DNA of 64,000 nucleotides from assembly GCF_001644665.1 (NCBI RefSeq), contig NZ_CP011393.1:62001-126000 (forward strand). Reading direction: 5' to 3'. Below, piece after piece: positions 18,679-28,615 of the stretch. The translations under genes were made by a program, and so were the position numbers. The notes beneath the pieces are model-generated. The model was given only the letters and a program-made list of their open reading frames with translations, was not told the DNA's origin and ran no database searches. This DNA comes from Fervidobacterium pennivorans. Its GTDB lineage: Bacteria; Thermotogota; Thermotogae; Thermotogales; Fervidobacteriaceae. How positions within the stretch are numbered: the first letter of the stretch is position 1; every line of letters begins with the position of its first letter.

Positions 18679-20196
18679 TTGCTTAAAGATTTCAGAGAAC
18701 AGAGAATCAGAGAAATCGAAGAACTTCGAAAGATTGGTATTAACCCTTATCCGTACTCGTATCCGAAAACTCACACCACCGAAGATATAAAGAAACAGTT
18801 TGAACATCTTGCTAACGGAGAAGTCACTGACCAGAGAGTATCCACAGCTGGAAGAATAATGTCCATAAGAGAACATGGCAAAAGTGCGTTCTTCCACATT
18901 AAAGACACTTACGGTCGTATCCAAGCCTATGTGCGTAAAGATAAGACTGAGAACTTTGATTTCTTCAAAGAACACGTAACAATTGGAGATATCATCGGTG
19001 TTGAAGGAATCGTATTCAAGAGTAATACTGGTGAAATTACAATACTTGTTGAAAAGTTCCAGCTCTTAGTCAAACCACTCAGACCTATGCCTGAAAAATG
19101 GCATGGTATAAAGGACAAAGAAATTCTATACCGTCAAAGATATGTAGACATGATTGCTAACGACGAAACCATAAAAAGGTTCAGAATACGTTCCGACATA
19201 ATTAGAATGATACGCGAATTTTTGCACCAGAAAGGGTTCTATGAAGTCGAGACACCTATACTACAATACCTTACAGGTGGTGCTTCTGCACGTCCTTTTG
19301 TCACCCACTGTAACGCGTTAGATATCGATATGTACCTGCGAATCGCAACAGAACTACATTTGAAAAGATTCATTGTAGGTGGGTTCGACAAAGTTTACGA
19401 AATAGGAAGGATTTTCAGAAACGAAGGTATTTCCTACAAACACCACCCAGAGTTTACTTCCATAGAGCTCTATCAAGCTTACGCAGACTACGAAGACATG
19501 ATGAACCTCACTGAAGAATTGATAACTTATATTGTTGAGCAACTTTTCGGAACAACGAAAATCACTTACCAAGGTCAGGAAATAGACTTCACAAGACCAT
19601 GGAGAAGGATAAAGATGAGAGATTTCATAAAGGAAAATCTCGGCGTAGATATACTTGAGGATTCTGACGAAAAGATGCTTTCTGTTCTAAGAGCTCGCGG
19701 AGTTGACGTGGAAATTGAAGATAGGGGACACATGATAGAAAAGCTCTGGGACCTTGTGGAAGACAGGGTTATCCAACCAACGTTCCTGCTTGAGCACCCT
19801 GTAGAAATTTCACCACTAGCCAAAAAACATCGGGAAGACCCAAGGGTTACTGAACGATTTGAGTTGATAATTTACGGTCGGGAGATGGCAAACGCATTTA
19901 GCGAGCTCAACGACCCTGTTGATCAACTCGAAAGGTTTATGAACCAATTAAAATTAAGAGACCTCGGCGATGAAGAAGCGCACATGCTCGATAAGGATTT
20001 CATCAGAGCTCTTGAGTATGGAATGCCACCAACAGGTGGACTTGGAATAGGTATCGACAGGCTTGTTATGTTGTTAACAGATAGCCCAAACATACGTGAT
20101 GTAATAGCATTCCCACTCGTCAGGCCTGAAGGCGATATCGATATAGAAGAAATTGAAATCTCTGAAAAAGCAGAAGAAGGGGGAGATAGAGTATGA
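18679..20196 (+). CDS. lysS: Lysyl-tRNA synthetase, class II
   Basis: Charges tRNA-Lys. N-terminal OB-fold anticodon-binding domain (about 55-150: [19 protein letters not shown]), then the class II core with motif 2 ([23 protein letters not shown], split in two by family insertions) and motif 3 [11 protein letters not shown] near the C-terminus. Length 505 aa normal. TTG start at 18679 after CAGGAGGG. The stop overlaps the next gene as ATGA. Confidence 0.95.
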   Translation: MLKDFREQRIREIEELRKIGINPYPYSYPKTHTTEDIKKQFEHLANGEVTDQRVSTAGRIMSIREHGKSAFFHIKDTYGRIQAYVRKDKTENFDFFKEHVTIGDIIGVEGIVFKSNTGEITILVEKFQLLVKPLRPMPEKWHGIKDKEILYRQRYVDMIANDETIKRFRIRSDIIRMIREFLHQKGFYEVETPILQYLTGGASARPFVTHCNALDIDMYLRIATELHLKRFIVGGFDKVYEIGRIFRNEGISYKHHPEFTSIELYQAYADYEDMMNLTEELITYIVEQLFGTTKITYQGQEIDFTRPWRRIKMRDFIKENLGVDILEDSDEKMLSVLRARGVDVEIEDRGHMIEKLWDLVEDRVIQPTFLLEHPVEISPLAKKHREDPRVTERFELIIYGREMANAFSELNDPVDQLERFMNQLKLRDLGDEEAHMLDKDFIRALEYGMPPTGGLGIGIDRLVMLLTDSPNIRDVIAFPLVRPEGDIDIEEIEISEKAEEGGDRV

Positions 20197-21929
20197 GTAA
20201 GGAAAGTAAAGATGTAAAACTTAGGAGACATATCAGTAAGTGGCAACAAGTATTCATTTGGGTTATAGCTATTGCTTTTATAGCAGGTATCGCGTTGTGG
20301 GCACTCGCTGTCAACTACTCACCAGCAGCAAAAAAGATGAAAAGAACTATCGAAGAAACTGTCGGCTACGTTACTAAAGATGGTACAGCTTTAAAGAACG
20401 AAGCATATTGGGTATTCCCAGAAAATGTTGAAGAAGTTTACGGTAACCTTTTAGCTCAATATGGTAATCCATCGCTTGACCCCGTAATCGAGGAACCATA
20501 TGTCAAAACGTTAATCACTGTCGATTTACTCAACAAAAAATTGATGCTCTACTATGCCGAGGTTAACAAAATCAAACCGGACAAAAACAAAATAAAAGAA
20601 GAAGTGAAAAAAGCTATCGATGAAGCAAAGAAGGATAATGCAAAACTCCAACAAATTAAAGCCCAATATGGAAGCCTTACAAACTATGAAAAAGAGCTTA
20701 CGCGCCAAAAAGAAGAAGAGCTAACAATACAAGCTGTAAAAGACAAACTTGGAATGGTTGCTGACAAAGAAGTCCAGGACTACTACAATAAAAACAAGCA
20801 AGATATTATAAACAAATATACAAAAGCAGAGACATCCTATGTCACATTCTCTACCAAAGAAGAGATGGAAAAGTTCGTCAAATCCGCAATGGAAAAAGGT
20901 GTAACTCAAGCTGCATCCGAAGCATCTTTGACAATGACAGATTACACTTTGAACAAAGGCACACTTCCCAAAGAGCTCGAAAAAATGATTTTCGATGCTA
21001 CATCAACACTTGTCTCATTCCCATACAACGGCACTTACTTTGTTTTCAATGTTAAAAGTGTCCAAAAAGTTGACACATTCGAGAACTTCAAAAAATCAGA
21101 AGCATTCAACGAAATCCTTACGAACCTAAAGAACGAAAAATTCGGTGAAAACTTCAAGAAATGGAAAGAAGAAAACAAAGTGGCGTTCGAGATAAGGGAT
21201 GCTGTTTACAAGACATGGTACGAAGCATTAACGGCTGAAGGAAAAGATTTACTTACCGCCTATAAAAAACTCTATGAACAACTCTTCACAAAAACAGAAG
21301 AAGTAAGAACCGACATACCAGCCGAGCAAAAAGCAGCATTCTTGGTAGTTGCAGATAGAATCGCAGCTAGCACGGATACGTCATTCGATGCAGTAAAGAA
21401 AGATGTTAAAGAATTCGAAAAGAAGATAGTCCTATCCATCTATGACCAGGTAAAAGGTTCTTCTCTCGAAATACTTAGAAGGATGAAAGAATACTTCCCA
21501 GACAAGAAAGATGTAGCATTTGATTATTACACTAAATTGTACGACACCATCAAACCATATCTCTCAGTAGGTGGAGCTTACATCGTGATGAACCAACTCT
21601 TTGAAGTTTATCAAGGATTTGCAGACCTTGCCGAAGCAACGAATGTTGATATCAAGATAAGAGCGGATTCTTATTACAAGTTGTACGAGATGAACAAGCT
21701 ACTCGATGATCCGAAAACAGCAAAGGATTACTTACAAAAGCTTAAAGAACTCAAACCAGATTACAGTATAAACTTTGATTCGGCTGAAAAAGAACTTGAG
21801 GATATGATTAAACAAAAAGAAGCACAAGCTACTCAGCAATCAACACAAACAACAAACGAATCTACACAGACAACAAACACTTCAACACAAACAACCACCA
21901 AATCCACACAAACGGCAAATAACAGATAA
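20193..21929 (+). CDS. Membrane-anchored SurA-like protein with Thr/Gln/Ser tail
   Basis: 578 aa. One N-terminal membrane helix (about 20-42) anchors a large extracytoplasmic part. Residues about 90-330 look like the SurA/PrsA chaperone N-domain (helical, with [21 protein letters not shown] then YYNKNKQDI, followed by a parvulin-size segment), but no clear parvulin active-site motif is seen. A TPR-like helical region near 480-540 precedes a tail of four 7-residue repeats STQTT-x-x. The following gene is a paralogue. It may be a periplasmic folding factor. Overlaps lysS by four bases. Confidence 0.65.
   Translation: MSKESKDVKLRRHISKWQQVFIWVIAIAFIAGIALWALAVNYSPAAKKMKRTIEETVGYVTKDGTALKNEAYWVFPENVEEVYGNLLAQYGNPSLDPVIEEPYVKTLITVDLLNKKLMLYYAEVNKIKPDKNKIKEEVKKAIDEAKKDNAKLQQIKAQYGSLTNYEKELTRQKEEELTIQAVKDKLGMVADKEVQDYYNKNKQDIINKYTKAETSYVTFSTKEEMEKFVKSAMEKGVTQAASEASLTMTDYTLNKGTLPKELEKMIFDATSTLVSFPYNGTYFVFNVKSVQKVDTFENFKKSEAFNEILTNLKNEKFGENFKKWKEENKVAFEIRDAVYKTWYEALTAEGKDLLTAYKKLYEQLFTKTEEVRTDIPAEQKAAFLVVADRIAASTDTSFDAVKKDVKEFEKKIVLSIYDQVKGSSLEILRRMKEYFPDKKDVAFDYYTKLYDTIKPYLSVGGAYIVMNQLFEVYQGFADLAEATNVDIKIRADSYYKLYEMNKLLDDPKTAKDYLQKLKELKPDYSINFDSAEKELEDMIKQKEAQATQQSTQTTNESTQTTNTSTQTTTKSTQTANNR
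21840..21923 (+). repeat. Four tandem 21-bp repeats encoding STQTT-type heptapeptides
   Basis: Units at 21840-21860, 21861-21881, 21882-21902 and 21903-21923 are degenerate copies of TCAACACAAACAACAAA-type sequence. They code for the C-terminal Ser/Thr/Gln tail of the upstream SurA-like protein. Such tails are likely flexible and possibly glycosylated or wall-facing. Confidence 0.85.
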
Positions 21930-21940
21930 CAGCGAGAATA

Positions 21941-21963
21941 TCCCCCGCAAAATCTGCGGGGGA
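21941..21963 (+). terminator. Terminator after the first SurA-like gene
   Basis: TCCCCCGCA and TGCGGGGGA form a 9-bp stem with a five-base loop, followed by TAATTTCATTT. The T-tract is imperfect, so read-through into the paralogue at 22034 is possible. Confidence 0.75.
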
Positions 21964-22033
21964 TAATTTCATTTGGCAAGTTACGGTTTATTTATAAGAT
22001 TTGGTTTGAAAAAATTCTAATGGAGGTGTTAGC

Positions 22034-23356
22034 ATGGAAAGGTATTTTAAGATTCTTAGTCTTTTACTTGCAGTCGGTATTTTCTTTTTCAGCTCTTTGG
22101 CATTAGCGAGTAATTTACAGAATTTTGTGGCGTACCTTGAAAAGAGCGGAGATATTATCGCTGGAATTAGCCAAGAGGAAATTGATGAAATGTATCAGCT
22201 TTACGAGCAATACTATGGTTTGTTTGACCCTCTATTCGAAAAACCTTACGTTGAAGCTCTAGTAATGAAAAAACTTCTAGAAGACAAATTTATCGGATAT
22301 CTATCCTCCGCAGAAGGTTTATCACCGGAAGATTTCAAATCTTCCCACTCGAACGTTTCGGAAGCTGACATGAAAGAATACTACGAGAACAACCGTGAGC
22401 AAATACAAAAAGAGGCATTCATTGATTTTGATTACGCTGCTTTCGAAACAGAAGAAATAGCAAAAGAATTTTACAAGAGAGTAATTGAAGTTGGTTTCGA
22501 AAAGGCTGTTCAAGAGTTTTCTGAAGCTTCCCCTTCAGAACTTTTGAGTACCGATACATACTTAGGGCTTAAGAAATCAGAAACTAATGAGGCATTCGTT
22601 GACGTTCTTTTCGCACCCTCAGAAAAACCAGTTAGAATGCATACAACTGATAACGCGAGTTTTGTATTCTACATAAAAAACCTGAATGACCTTTCAACAT
22701 TCGAAAAATTCAAATCTTCTCCAATGTACGAAGAAGTTATGAGTAGTCTTTCAGAAAATAAGTTCGAAAAATATGTGGAAGAAAAAATTTCAGCTGAAAG
22801 TATCAAATTCATAGTTCCATCACAGTATGCAATTTGGTTTGACATGGTCCAAAACGTCCCTGCGGAAAAATTAGTGGAAAAATACTACTCCTCCCTGTTT
22901 GACAAATCAGGAAATCTCCTTTCAGTTGAGCCGATAGAAATTTCTGGATTTATCACAGCTATCGAAGATGCTAAGCTAGACGAACAGTACAAAAAAGAAT
23001 ACGAACTAGCAATAAAGAAACTTTACGATATGGGATACAAATCATTCTTAGTTCTTGCAAGACTTAGGAATTTCGACAATTCCGAAAACGTTGTGCTAGA
23101 ATACAATGTAGAACTCGCAAAGATTTTGATAGGGTACATAAAGAAAGGTGACACACTTTCTGTTCTACAGTACATATATTCAAACCTTTCCGAACTTGAA
23201 GAATTGAGCAACTCTAAAAACCCCGAGGTAAGACAAAAAGCTCTTGAGTATCTGTACAGAATGAACAAAGTACTTGGAGACGAAGAAAGCTCAAAAAAAT
23301 ACTTGGAACAATTATATCAAGAGAATCCAAATTACAAAGTCGAAGACGATGAGTAA
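22034..23356 (+). CDS. Secreted SurA-like protein, paralogue of the preceding gene
   Basis: 440 aa with a cleavable signal peptide (hydrophobic segment to about residue 25, SLALAS cleavage region). It repeats the landmarks of the upstream protein: FDPLFEKPYVEALVMKKLL against [19 protein letters not shown], a YYENNREQI segment, FVFYIKNLNDLSTFEKFKSS against [20 protein letters not shown], and the TPR-like end LYRMNKVLGDEESSKKYLEQL. It lacks the STQTT tail and is secreted rather than anchored. Strong GGAGGTG before the ATG. Probably a chaperone-like periplasmic factor, by homology only. Confidence 0.68.
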   Translation: MERYFKILSLLLAVGIFFFSSLALASNLQNFVAYLEKSGDIIAGISQEEIDEMYQLYEQYYGLFDPLFEKPYVEALVMKKLLEDKFIGYLSSAEGLSPEDFKSSHSNVSEADMKEYYENNREQIQKEAFIDFDYAAFETEEIAKEFYKRVIEVGFEKAVQEFSEASPSELLSTDTYLGLKKSETNEAFVDVLFAPSEKPVRMHTTDNASFVFYIKNLNDLSTFEKFKSSPMYEEVMSSLSENKFEKYVEEKISAESIKFIVPSQYAIWFDMVQNVPAEKLVEKYYSSLFDKSGNLLSVEPIEISGFITAIEDAKLDEQYKKEYELAIKKLYDMGYKSFLVLARLRNFDNSENVVLEYNVELAKILIGYIKKGDTLSVLQYIYSNLSELEELSNSKNPEVRQKALEYLYRMNKVLGDEESSKKYLEQLYQENPNYKVEDDE

Positions 23357-23403
23357 CATGAGTAACAAATGAGAATAAAAAACTAAATTTTAGGGGGGAG
23401 AAC

Positions 23404-24048
23404 ATGCACTGGGTCATCACAGGTGCAAATAGGGGTATTGGACTAGCATTAGCAAAACAACTACTATTCGAAGGAGAACGATTGACCGTAGGTGTCAGAA
23501 CCTCTATGCCATTCGAGCATGAAAACCTTAAAGTATTGAAAGTAGATACTTCCAATCCCGTTTCCATAGAAGAGTTCGTTTCACAAATAGAAGAACCTAT
23601 AGACGTTCTCATAAACAATGCGGGGGTCCTCATCGAAGAACGGTTTCCCGAAGTCACAGAAGAAGGTATGCTTCTATCATTTAAAGTCAACACAATGGGT
23701 CCGTACATGATTGTACAAGAATCTTACAAACAAGGTAAACTTAAAGATGGGGCCAAGATAATAAATATCTCCAGTATCCTCGGTAGTATCTCAAGCACAG
23801 GTGGGACTACGTCCGTGCCGTATTCTATTTCAAAAGCTGCCCTAAACATGGTGACAAAATTGCTTGCTCATAAATTGAAGAATATGTACGTTGTTTCTAT
23901 CCATCCAGGATGGGTAAAAACAGACATGGGTGGACCTGAGGCTCCTTTGCTGCCTGAGGAATCCGCTGCTGGCATAATTAAAGTAATTCGTCATTTGAAC
24001 CAGACCGGAGTCTTCCTCGACTATACAGGTAAGGTTATCCCTTGGTAG
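23404..24048 (+). CDS. Short-chain dehydrogenase/reductase
   Basis: Classical SDR Rossmann protein, 214 aa (short for the family). TGANRGIG at 6-13 binds the dinucleotide; NNAG at 71-74; catalytic Ser in NISS (123-124), Y140 and K144 in the YSISK motif; the [11 protein letters not shown] segment follows. Resembles the csgA/YwfD-like carbonyl-reductase branch. Substrate unknown. Strong GGGGGAG before the ATG. Confidence 0.88.
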   Translation: MHWVITGANRGIGLALAKQLLFEGERLTVGVRTSMPFEHENLKVLKVDTSNPVSIEEFVSQIEEPIDVLINNAGVLIEERFPEVTEEGMLLSFKVNTMGPYMIVQESYKQGKLKDGAKIINISSILGSISSTGGTTSVPYSISKAALNMVTKLLAHKLKNMYVVSIHPGWVKTDMGGPEAPLLPEESAAGIIKVIRHLNQTGVFLDYTGKVIPW

Positions 24049-24110
24049 CTCTAAGAGCCCCAATACCACTACAACTAAAGTCAGGTACATGTTGTCAAGG
24101 AGGGGCACAT

Positions 24111-26132
24111 ATGAAAGTTTTGATGAAGAACTTACTTATAGCCGTGTCTGGTTTATTTATTATATCCCTAATAGTTGCATTCATGGGAGCTTACAGAAAT
24201 GTTCCTGGGATAGAGGAATTTAATGATGCAAAAGTTATAGTTAATGGTGAAGAAAAGCCATTCCCTTACTTCATCGCAGACAAAGAGAACAACCATTACA
24301 TCATGCAAATCAAGATAGATGGGTCCAGATACAAAGGGAAAACCCTAGCTTTTTCGGTAACAGCTAACCAGTATATAAAGGTTTATCAGGACGGTATGAT
24401 AATCTATTCTGTTTCATCAGAAAAAGGCAGCGTTAACCCTTGGCATAGGTATTTTCCGCTAATCCTACAAGGGGATGTACTTATTGAGCTTTCTTTCATT
24501 TCAAATGGTGGCATTGAACGAAAATTCTACATAGGTGGGCATGATAATATTATCAAATTCATCGAACGTGCTAACGCCATTGAAGAATCGATGTTTTACT
24601 TAGGCTCAGGTTTTATGATAGCCCTTTTCATCATCGTACTCTTACTGGCAATTGCTCTCAAAGAGAACACCTTCCTATACGGAGCCATAGTTGTAATCTC
24701 ACCACTATTGACAAGTATAGATGAGATGAACCTGTTTTTGTATCCTTTCATACTCTGGAAAAAACTAGCAATATTGGGTGCAGCGCTTAGTATGTATTTT
24801 GCGTACCGATTCATAAACGAAATTTTCAAAAGAAAACCTACAAAAGTCGAAAAGGTTTACATTTTGCTTTATTGGTTGTTCTTCATCCCGGTAATCTTAG
24901 CCAGAAATATGACACAGCTTAAGAGCTCTTATGCTATTTTCTACCTTTATTCTCTCGTTTTACTTTTGTGGATTCTTGGAATACTCGTTAAACAAGTAAA
25001 GACCAGACAAGAGCAACTGGTACTCTTTGGATTCTCAGCAGTTATAGGTGCAACGTTCTTATCTTTACTTTCTGTAGCCAACGTTGTTAAGATAGAATTT
25101 ATGTTCTTCAACATAGGTCAACTTTTCTTTGGACTTACGATAGCCATATACGTTTCAGCAAGGACTATAGAAGTCTTTAGAACCACACAAAACATGAACG
25201 AAGCTATCAGTAAACTTATGGAGGAGCAAACAAACTATATTCAAAATCTTGTTGCATCTAGAGATAAAGTGAATGAACTTTCAACATCTTCCGTAAACTA
25301 CTTTGAAGAAATCGAGGAACTATATAGAAACCTTGGTTCTTCTGTAAAAAATGCCGAAAACGCCCTCGAGAAACTACAAATTACAGTTGAATACTTCGAA
25401 AATTTCTTAAACGAAATGGTAAAGACCTCCTCATTGCTGGAAGAAACCGTTGACAAATCAGATAAAGTTATGTCCGACATCATCTCAATATCAGAAAGTA
25501 GCAAAGAAAACTTTTCTGAAATCGAAAATATCGTCACAAACTTCAATCAGATGAGCAGTAAATTGAAGTTAACATTCGATGAACTTTACAACGACTTTGC
25601 AAAAATAAAGGATATATCGAGCCTTATAAAATCTATATCAGTCCAAACAAACCTACTCTCTCTCAATGCATCTATCGAAGCAGCAAGAGCCGGAGAAGCA
25701 GGAAAAAGCTTTGCTGTAGTTGCTAATGAGATTAGAAAACTGGCAAACGAGGCATCTGAGTTTGCAGAACGAATAGAAAACAACATCACATCTATTTCTA
25801 ACAGATTTGAAGGTTTTTCGGAAGAACTACTTAATTTGTTTAAAAATGTAGAAATTATAAGTGAAAGCAACAGAAAGTTCTCAGAAGCTATTTACCAATT
25901 CTTTGATAGTGTACAATTGCTAACCCATGATTTCGAAAAAGTAGAAGCAACCTTTGAAAAACAGTCGTCTGAAATCAACAATCTAAAAGACAGCATATAC
26001 GAGATAACAAAAATCTCAGAAGAATTAAAACAAGCTCTTGAACTATTCGGTGAAACACAGAAGAAAATAGAAGAAACATTCTCCATTATCATGAACCAAA
26101 TCGTAGAAGTTCAAAAAGCCCTGAAAATTTGA
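24111..26132 (+). CDS. Chemoreceptor-like protein with 7TM sensor and MCP signalling domain
   Basis: 673 aa. The ATG at 24111 follows AAGGAGGGG; an in-frame extension upstream has no signal. Order: N-terminal membrane helix (about 8-26), an extracytoplasmic beta-rich domain (about 30-150), about seven membrane helices (about 160-355) in the manner of 7TMR-DISM receptors, a coiled coil, and an MCP signalling hairpin whose tip [27 protein letters not shown] lies near 510 (canonical, split by no insertion). It would signal through CheW/CheA. No chemotaxis genes are adjacent. A purH gene follows 26 bases later. Confidence 0.85.
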   Translation: MKVLMKNLLIAVSGLFIISLIVAFMGAYRNVPGIEEFNDAKVIVNGEEKPFPYFIADKENNHYIMQIKIDGSRYKGKTLAFSVTANQYIKVYQDGMIIYSVSSEKGSVNPWHRYFPLILQGDVLIELSFISNGGIERKFYIGGHDNIIKFIERANAIEESMFYLGSGFMIALFIIVLLLAIALKENTFLYGAIVVISPLLTSIDEMNLFLYPFILWKKLAILGAALSMYFAYRFINEIFKRKPTKVEKVYILLYWLFFIPVILARNMTQLKSSYAIFYLYSLVLLLWILGILVKQVKTRQEQLVLFGFSAVIGATFLSLLSVANVVKIEFMFFNIGQLFFGLTIAIYVSARTIEVFRTTQNMNEAISKLMEEQTNYIQNLVASRDKVNELSTSSVNYFEEIEELYRNLGSSVKNAENALEKLQITVEYFENFLNEMVKTSSLLEETVDKSDKVMSDIISISESSKENFSEIENIVTNFNQMSSKLKLTFDELYNDFAKIKDISSLIKSISVQTNLLSLNASIEAARAGEAGKSFAVVANEIRKLANEASEFAERIENNITSISNRFEGFSEELLNLFKNVEIISESNRKFSEAIYQFFDSVQLLTHDFEKVEATFEKQSSEINNLKDSIYEITKISEELKQALELFGETQKKIEETFSIIMNQIVEVQKALKI

Positions 26133-26158
26133 AAAATTAACGTGGGGGTGATTTTTTC

Positions 26159-27457
26159 GTGAATATCAAAAGGGCTTTGATAAGTGTCTCTGATAAGACC
26201 GGCGTTGTTGAATTTGCAAAAGAACTCCATACTCGAGGTGTGGAGATAATAAGCACAGGTGGAACGGCGAAACTTTTGGCAGATGCAGGCATCCCTGTGA
26301 AGCAAGTCTCAGAAATAACAGGCTTTCCCGAAATACTTGGTGGTCGCGTAAAAACTTTGCACCCTTTCATTTTCGGTGCCATTCTTGCTAACTTCGATGA
26401 ACAGTCCCATATCGCAGATTTAGAAGAACATTCCATAATTCCTATTGATATGGTTGTCGTTAACCTGTATCCATTTGAAGAGGTCCAGAAACAAACACGT
26501 GATGAAGATACTTTGATAGAGAATATCGATATCGGTGGTGTTGCACTGTTGAGAGCAGCCGCAAAAAACCATAGAAACGTTGTTGTTGTGTGTGACCCTA
26601 ATGATTATCAAAAAATCATAAAATTAATAGATTCGTGTGGTGACGTTCCTCTTCACGACCGAAGAATGTTTGCTCTCAAAGCGTTCTATTACACAATGAA
26701 ATACGACTCTACAATCCACAAAGTTCTCTCAGAACTATTCGCTTCTGAAAAATATGAACATATGACATTTGAAAAATTCTCCACTCCTCAAACTAGCTAT
26801 GAAATCCTCGACGACGTGAACGAAAAATTTGTAAAGCTCAGCAAATACACAAAACAAGCCACTGCAATAACACTGGGAGCCATTGTTGTTGCAAGTGAAC
26901 CAGATTTGGTTATTGGATTTAATGACTCATTTCCGGTCTCCATGGTCAACTTAAAAGCCTCTGGTGGAAGAATATGTGACCTTACCGGATCAACGGTTGT
27001 CTTAAGGAGCCTTACAAACGATATGGTGAGAAAACTCAGAGAAAGTACATTCATCACTATCGCGTTTGAAGAAATAGAAGACGAAGAATACGCAAAAGAT
27101 ACACTTAAAGAAAAAGAACTAATTAGATTTTCTTACACAGTCGATATCACCGAAGTTGATAAAATACCAGTTGCACAAATGGTGGGAAACATGATGTTAA
27201 AAAAGCTTGTAAAACCGTGGAATATATTCCAACTACTTCTAAGCTTCATGCCAAAAAACACATTAATTGCTGAACAAGAAGACGGATTCTTCAGATTTGA
27301 AACATGCTTAGCCGATATTATGGAAAACCTTGAAAAAATTCTAACAATATCCGAAAAGACAGGAACTAAGATACTAAATATCTATACGAACGCGGAGATT
27401 GATAGTTTGTTCACAAAAATCTGTGGTGAAAGGGGTATTAACATTTTCACTTTTTGA
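26159..27457 (+). CDS. purH: PurH homologue: IMP cyclohydrolase domain with decayed AICAR transformylase domain
   Basis: Residues 1-200 form an IMP cyclohydrolase: RALISVSDKTG at the start, STGGTAKLL, GFPEILGGRVKTLHP, VVVNLYPFE and NIDIGGVALLRAAAKN. This catalyses the last step of purine synthesis, FAICAR to IMP. The second half (to 432 aa; family usually 450-520) has only faint transformylase layout. Its RYGENPH, catalytic KHxNPCG and IGxGQxSR motifs are missing. Predicted: cyclohydrolase only, with formyl transfer done elsewhere. GTG start after GGGGGTGA. The terminator lies inside the convergent gene. Confidence 0.78.
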   Translation: MNIKRALISVSDKTGVVEFAKELHTRGVEIISTGGTAKLLADAGIPVKQVSEITGFPEILGGRVKTLHPFIFGAILANFDEQSHIADLEEHSIIPIDMVVVNLYPFEEVQKQTRDEDTLIENIDIGGVALLRAAAKNHRNVVVVCDPNDYQKIIKLIDSCGDVPLHDRRMFALKAFYYTMKYDSTIHKVLSELFASEKYEHMTFEKFSTPQTSYEILDDVNEKFVKLSKYTKQATAITLGAIVVASEPDLVIGFNDSFPVSMVNLKASGGRICDLTGSTVVLRSLTNDMVRKLRESTFITIAFEEIEDEEYAKDTLKEKELIRFSYTVDITEVDKIPVAQMVGNMMLKKLVKPWNIFQLLLSFMPKNTLIAEQEDGFFRFETCLADIMENLEKILTISEKTGTKILNIYTNAEIDSLFTKICGERGINIFTF

Positions 27458-27469
27458 AATTAAAATTTA

Positions 27470-28480
27470 TTAGTTTGACGGGACGGTTTTTAAAATAACC
27501 CCCTTAGCCAAGCTTGCGAGTGTACTCGCAAGCTTTTTTGTTAATTCATACAACCTGTCTAATTCTCCTTTTTCTTCCGCTCTTTTGAAATCTTGTATGG
27601 TGGCTTTTCTTTCGTAGAGTATCTGACCAAAAACCTTTTTAACTTCCGCATGTATGTCAAAAAATGCCGAATAGGAATACATTATTGCTTCGTATATCAG
27701 TTGCTCATCCGAAACCGGCAGTATCAAAGGTTTTGCGTCCCTTATCATCTGTCGGAACTCTTCTCTGTATTTTGAACTATGTAGCAAAAATGTCATATAA
27801 ACATCGTACGTGCTATGAGCATTCCTAAGAAATATTCTGGTTTTTTTATCGAAAATAAATCGAATAAGTTCTGGAACCGTTCCAGGTCTGACATGGTATG
27901 GTTGCATCAAATCCTCAAGATAATGGAGAGCATACGCAAGAAACCTGTATCCCCAATACTCATCTCCATTTTTAAAAGCTTCTTTTGACATTTTCAAAAA
28001 GTGCAAAAAAGATTTATCTCCTTCTAGATACTCAAAAAACGATATTTTCAAATATCCATGCCTATTTGCTTGTGTATCTCCAATTAAGCTTCTCAAAATC
28101 TCTGATTGCTCAACAAAATCCATACCGTTGTCTGGAAAGCAAGCATATACAAGAAATATAGCCCACACAGGAAGTTTACCATCTTGAACAACTCGGTTTG
28201 GCAAAAATCTTATTCCACTTTCTCTAATCAAATCCTCGTCGATATTTATCCTTGCCTTACCCGTCAGGATAAGGTCTTCTGTTACATACATTTCCTCGTT
28301 GTAAGCTCGTTTCTCCAAATATGTGTATTGTCTTATCTCAACAACTCTTTGATAATCAAATCCCGGAATAGATGTAGCGACCAAAAACGTGAAAACATCG
28401 TGACCGCTCCAGGCTAAGGTTATGCAAGAGGATACCAAAAGTCCCATTACAGTCGCAATCAATACTTTATAGTTTTTCAT
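27470..28480 (-). CDS. Secreted zinc-dependent phospholipase C/S1-P1 nuclease-like protein
   Basis: 336 aa from an ATG at 28480 (AAGGTGG five bases before). The signal peptide ends ...ITLA, and predicted cleavage leaves WSGHD at the N-terminus (W24, H27). In zinc phospholipase C and S1/P1 nuclease the mature N-terminal Trp itself binds zinc. HYLEDLMQPYH (H186, D190, H196) matches the zinc-binding signature HYxxDxxxPxH, and HSTYD (H222) adds another ligand. Likely an exported phosphodiesterase acting on lipids or nucleic acid. An alternative reading is lipoprotein processing at VSSC (Cys19). The 3' end carries the purH terminator in antisense. Confidence 0.75.
   Translation of the reverse strand: MKNYKVLIATVMGLLVSSCITLAWSGHDVFTFLVATSIPGFDYQRVVEIRQYTYLEKRAYNEEMYVTEDLILTGKARINIDEDLIRESGIRFLPNRVVQDGKLPVWAIFLVYACFPDNGMDFVEQSEILRSLIGDTQANRHGYLKISFFEYLEGDKSFLHFLKMSKEAFKNGDEYWGYRFLAYALHYLEDLMQPYHVRPGTVPELIRFIFDKKTRIFLRNAHSTYDVYMTFLLHSSKYREEFRQMIRDAKPLILPVSDEQLIYEAIMYSYSAFFDIHAEVKKVFGQILYERKATIQDFKRAEEKGELDRLYELTKKLASTLASLAKGVILKTVPSN
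27510..27539 (+). terminator. purH terminator, inside the convergent coding sequence
   Basis: AAGCTTGCGAGT and ACTCGCAAGCTT form a perfect 12-bp stem with a two-base core loop, followed by TTTTTT on the plus strand. It lies 53 bases after the purH stop and wholly within the 3' coding end of the minus-strand hydrolase, where it encodes the repeat-like KLASTLASLAK. Confidence 0.9.
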
Positions 28481-28557
28481 CAAAACCACCTTCCTTACTT
28501 CCTTAATTTCTTGTATCACGATTATATACCAGAAATGTCAGAAAATACCACCTTGGG

Positions 28558-28566
28558 TGTTATAAT
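28558..28566 (+). promoter_or_regulatory. Extended -10 promoter of the yhaO-yhaN operon
   Basis: TGTTATAAT is a perfect extended -10 (TGn plus TATAAT), 50 bases before the nuclease ATG. The -35 region is weak, as expected for this promoter class. Confidence 0.65.
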
Positions 28567-28615
28567 ACATGTGTATGCTACCAAAGAACAGCATAACCAC
28601 ATCGAGGTGATTGCC

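Noticed and set aside
21840-21923. Tandem repeats as a possible CRISPR array
   Set aside because: Units are contiguous without spacers, degenerate, and in frame with the coding sequence, giving a heptapeptide repeat.
23214-23708. Long antisense open frame opposite the SurA-like and dehydrogenase genes
   Set aside because: It is Ser/Phe-rich in the manner of antisense shadows, has no ribosome site, and crosses two well-supported genes.
24042-24110. Upstream extension of the chemoreceptor
   Set aside because: It overlaps the preceding dehydrogenase gene and lacks a ribosome site; AAGGAGGGG precedes the ATG at 24111.
28511-28615. Upstream extension of the SbcD-like protein
   Set aside because: The extra residues cover the promoter and have no family counterpart; GAGGTGA sits correctly before the ATG at 28616.
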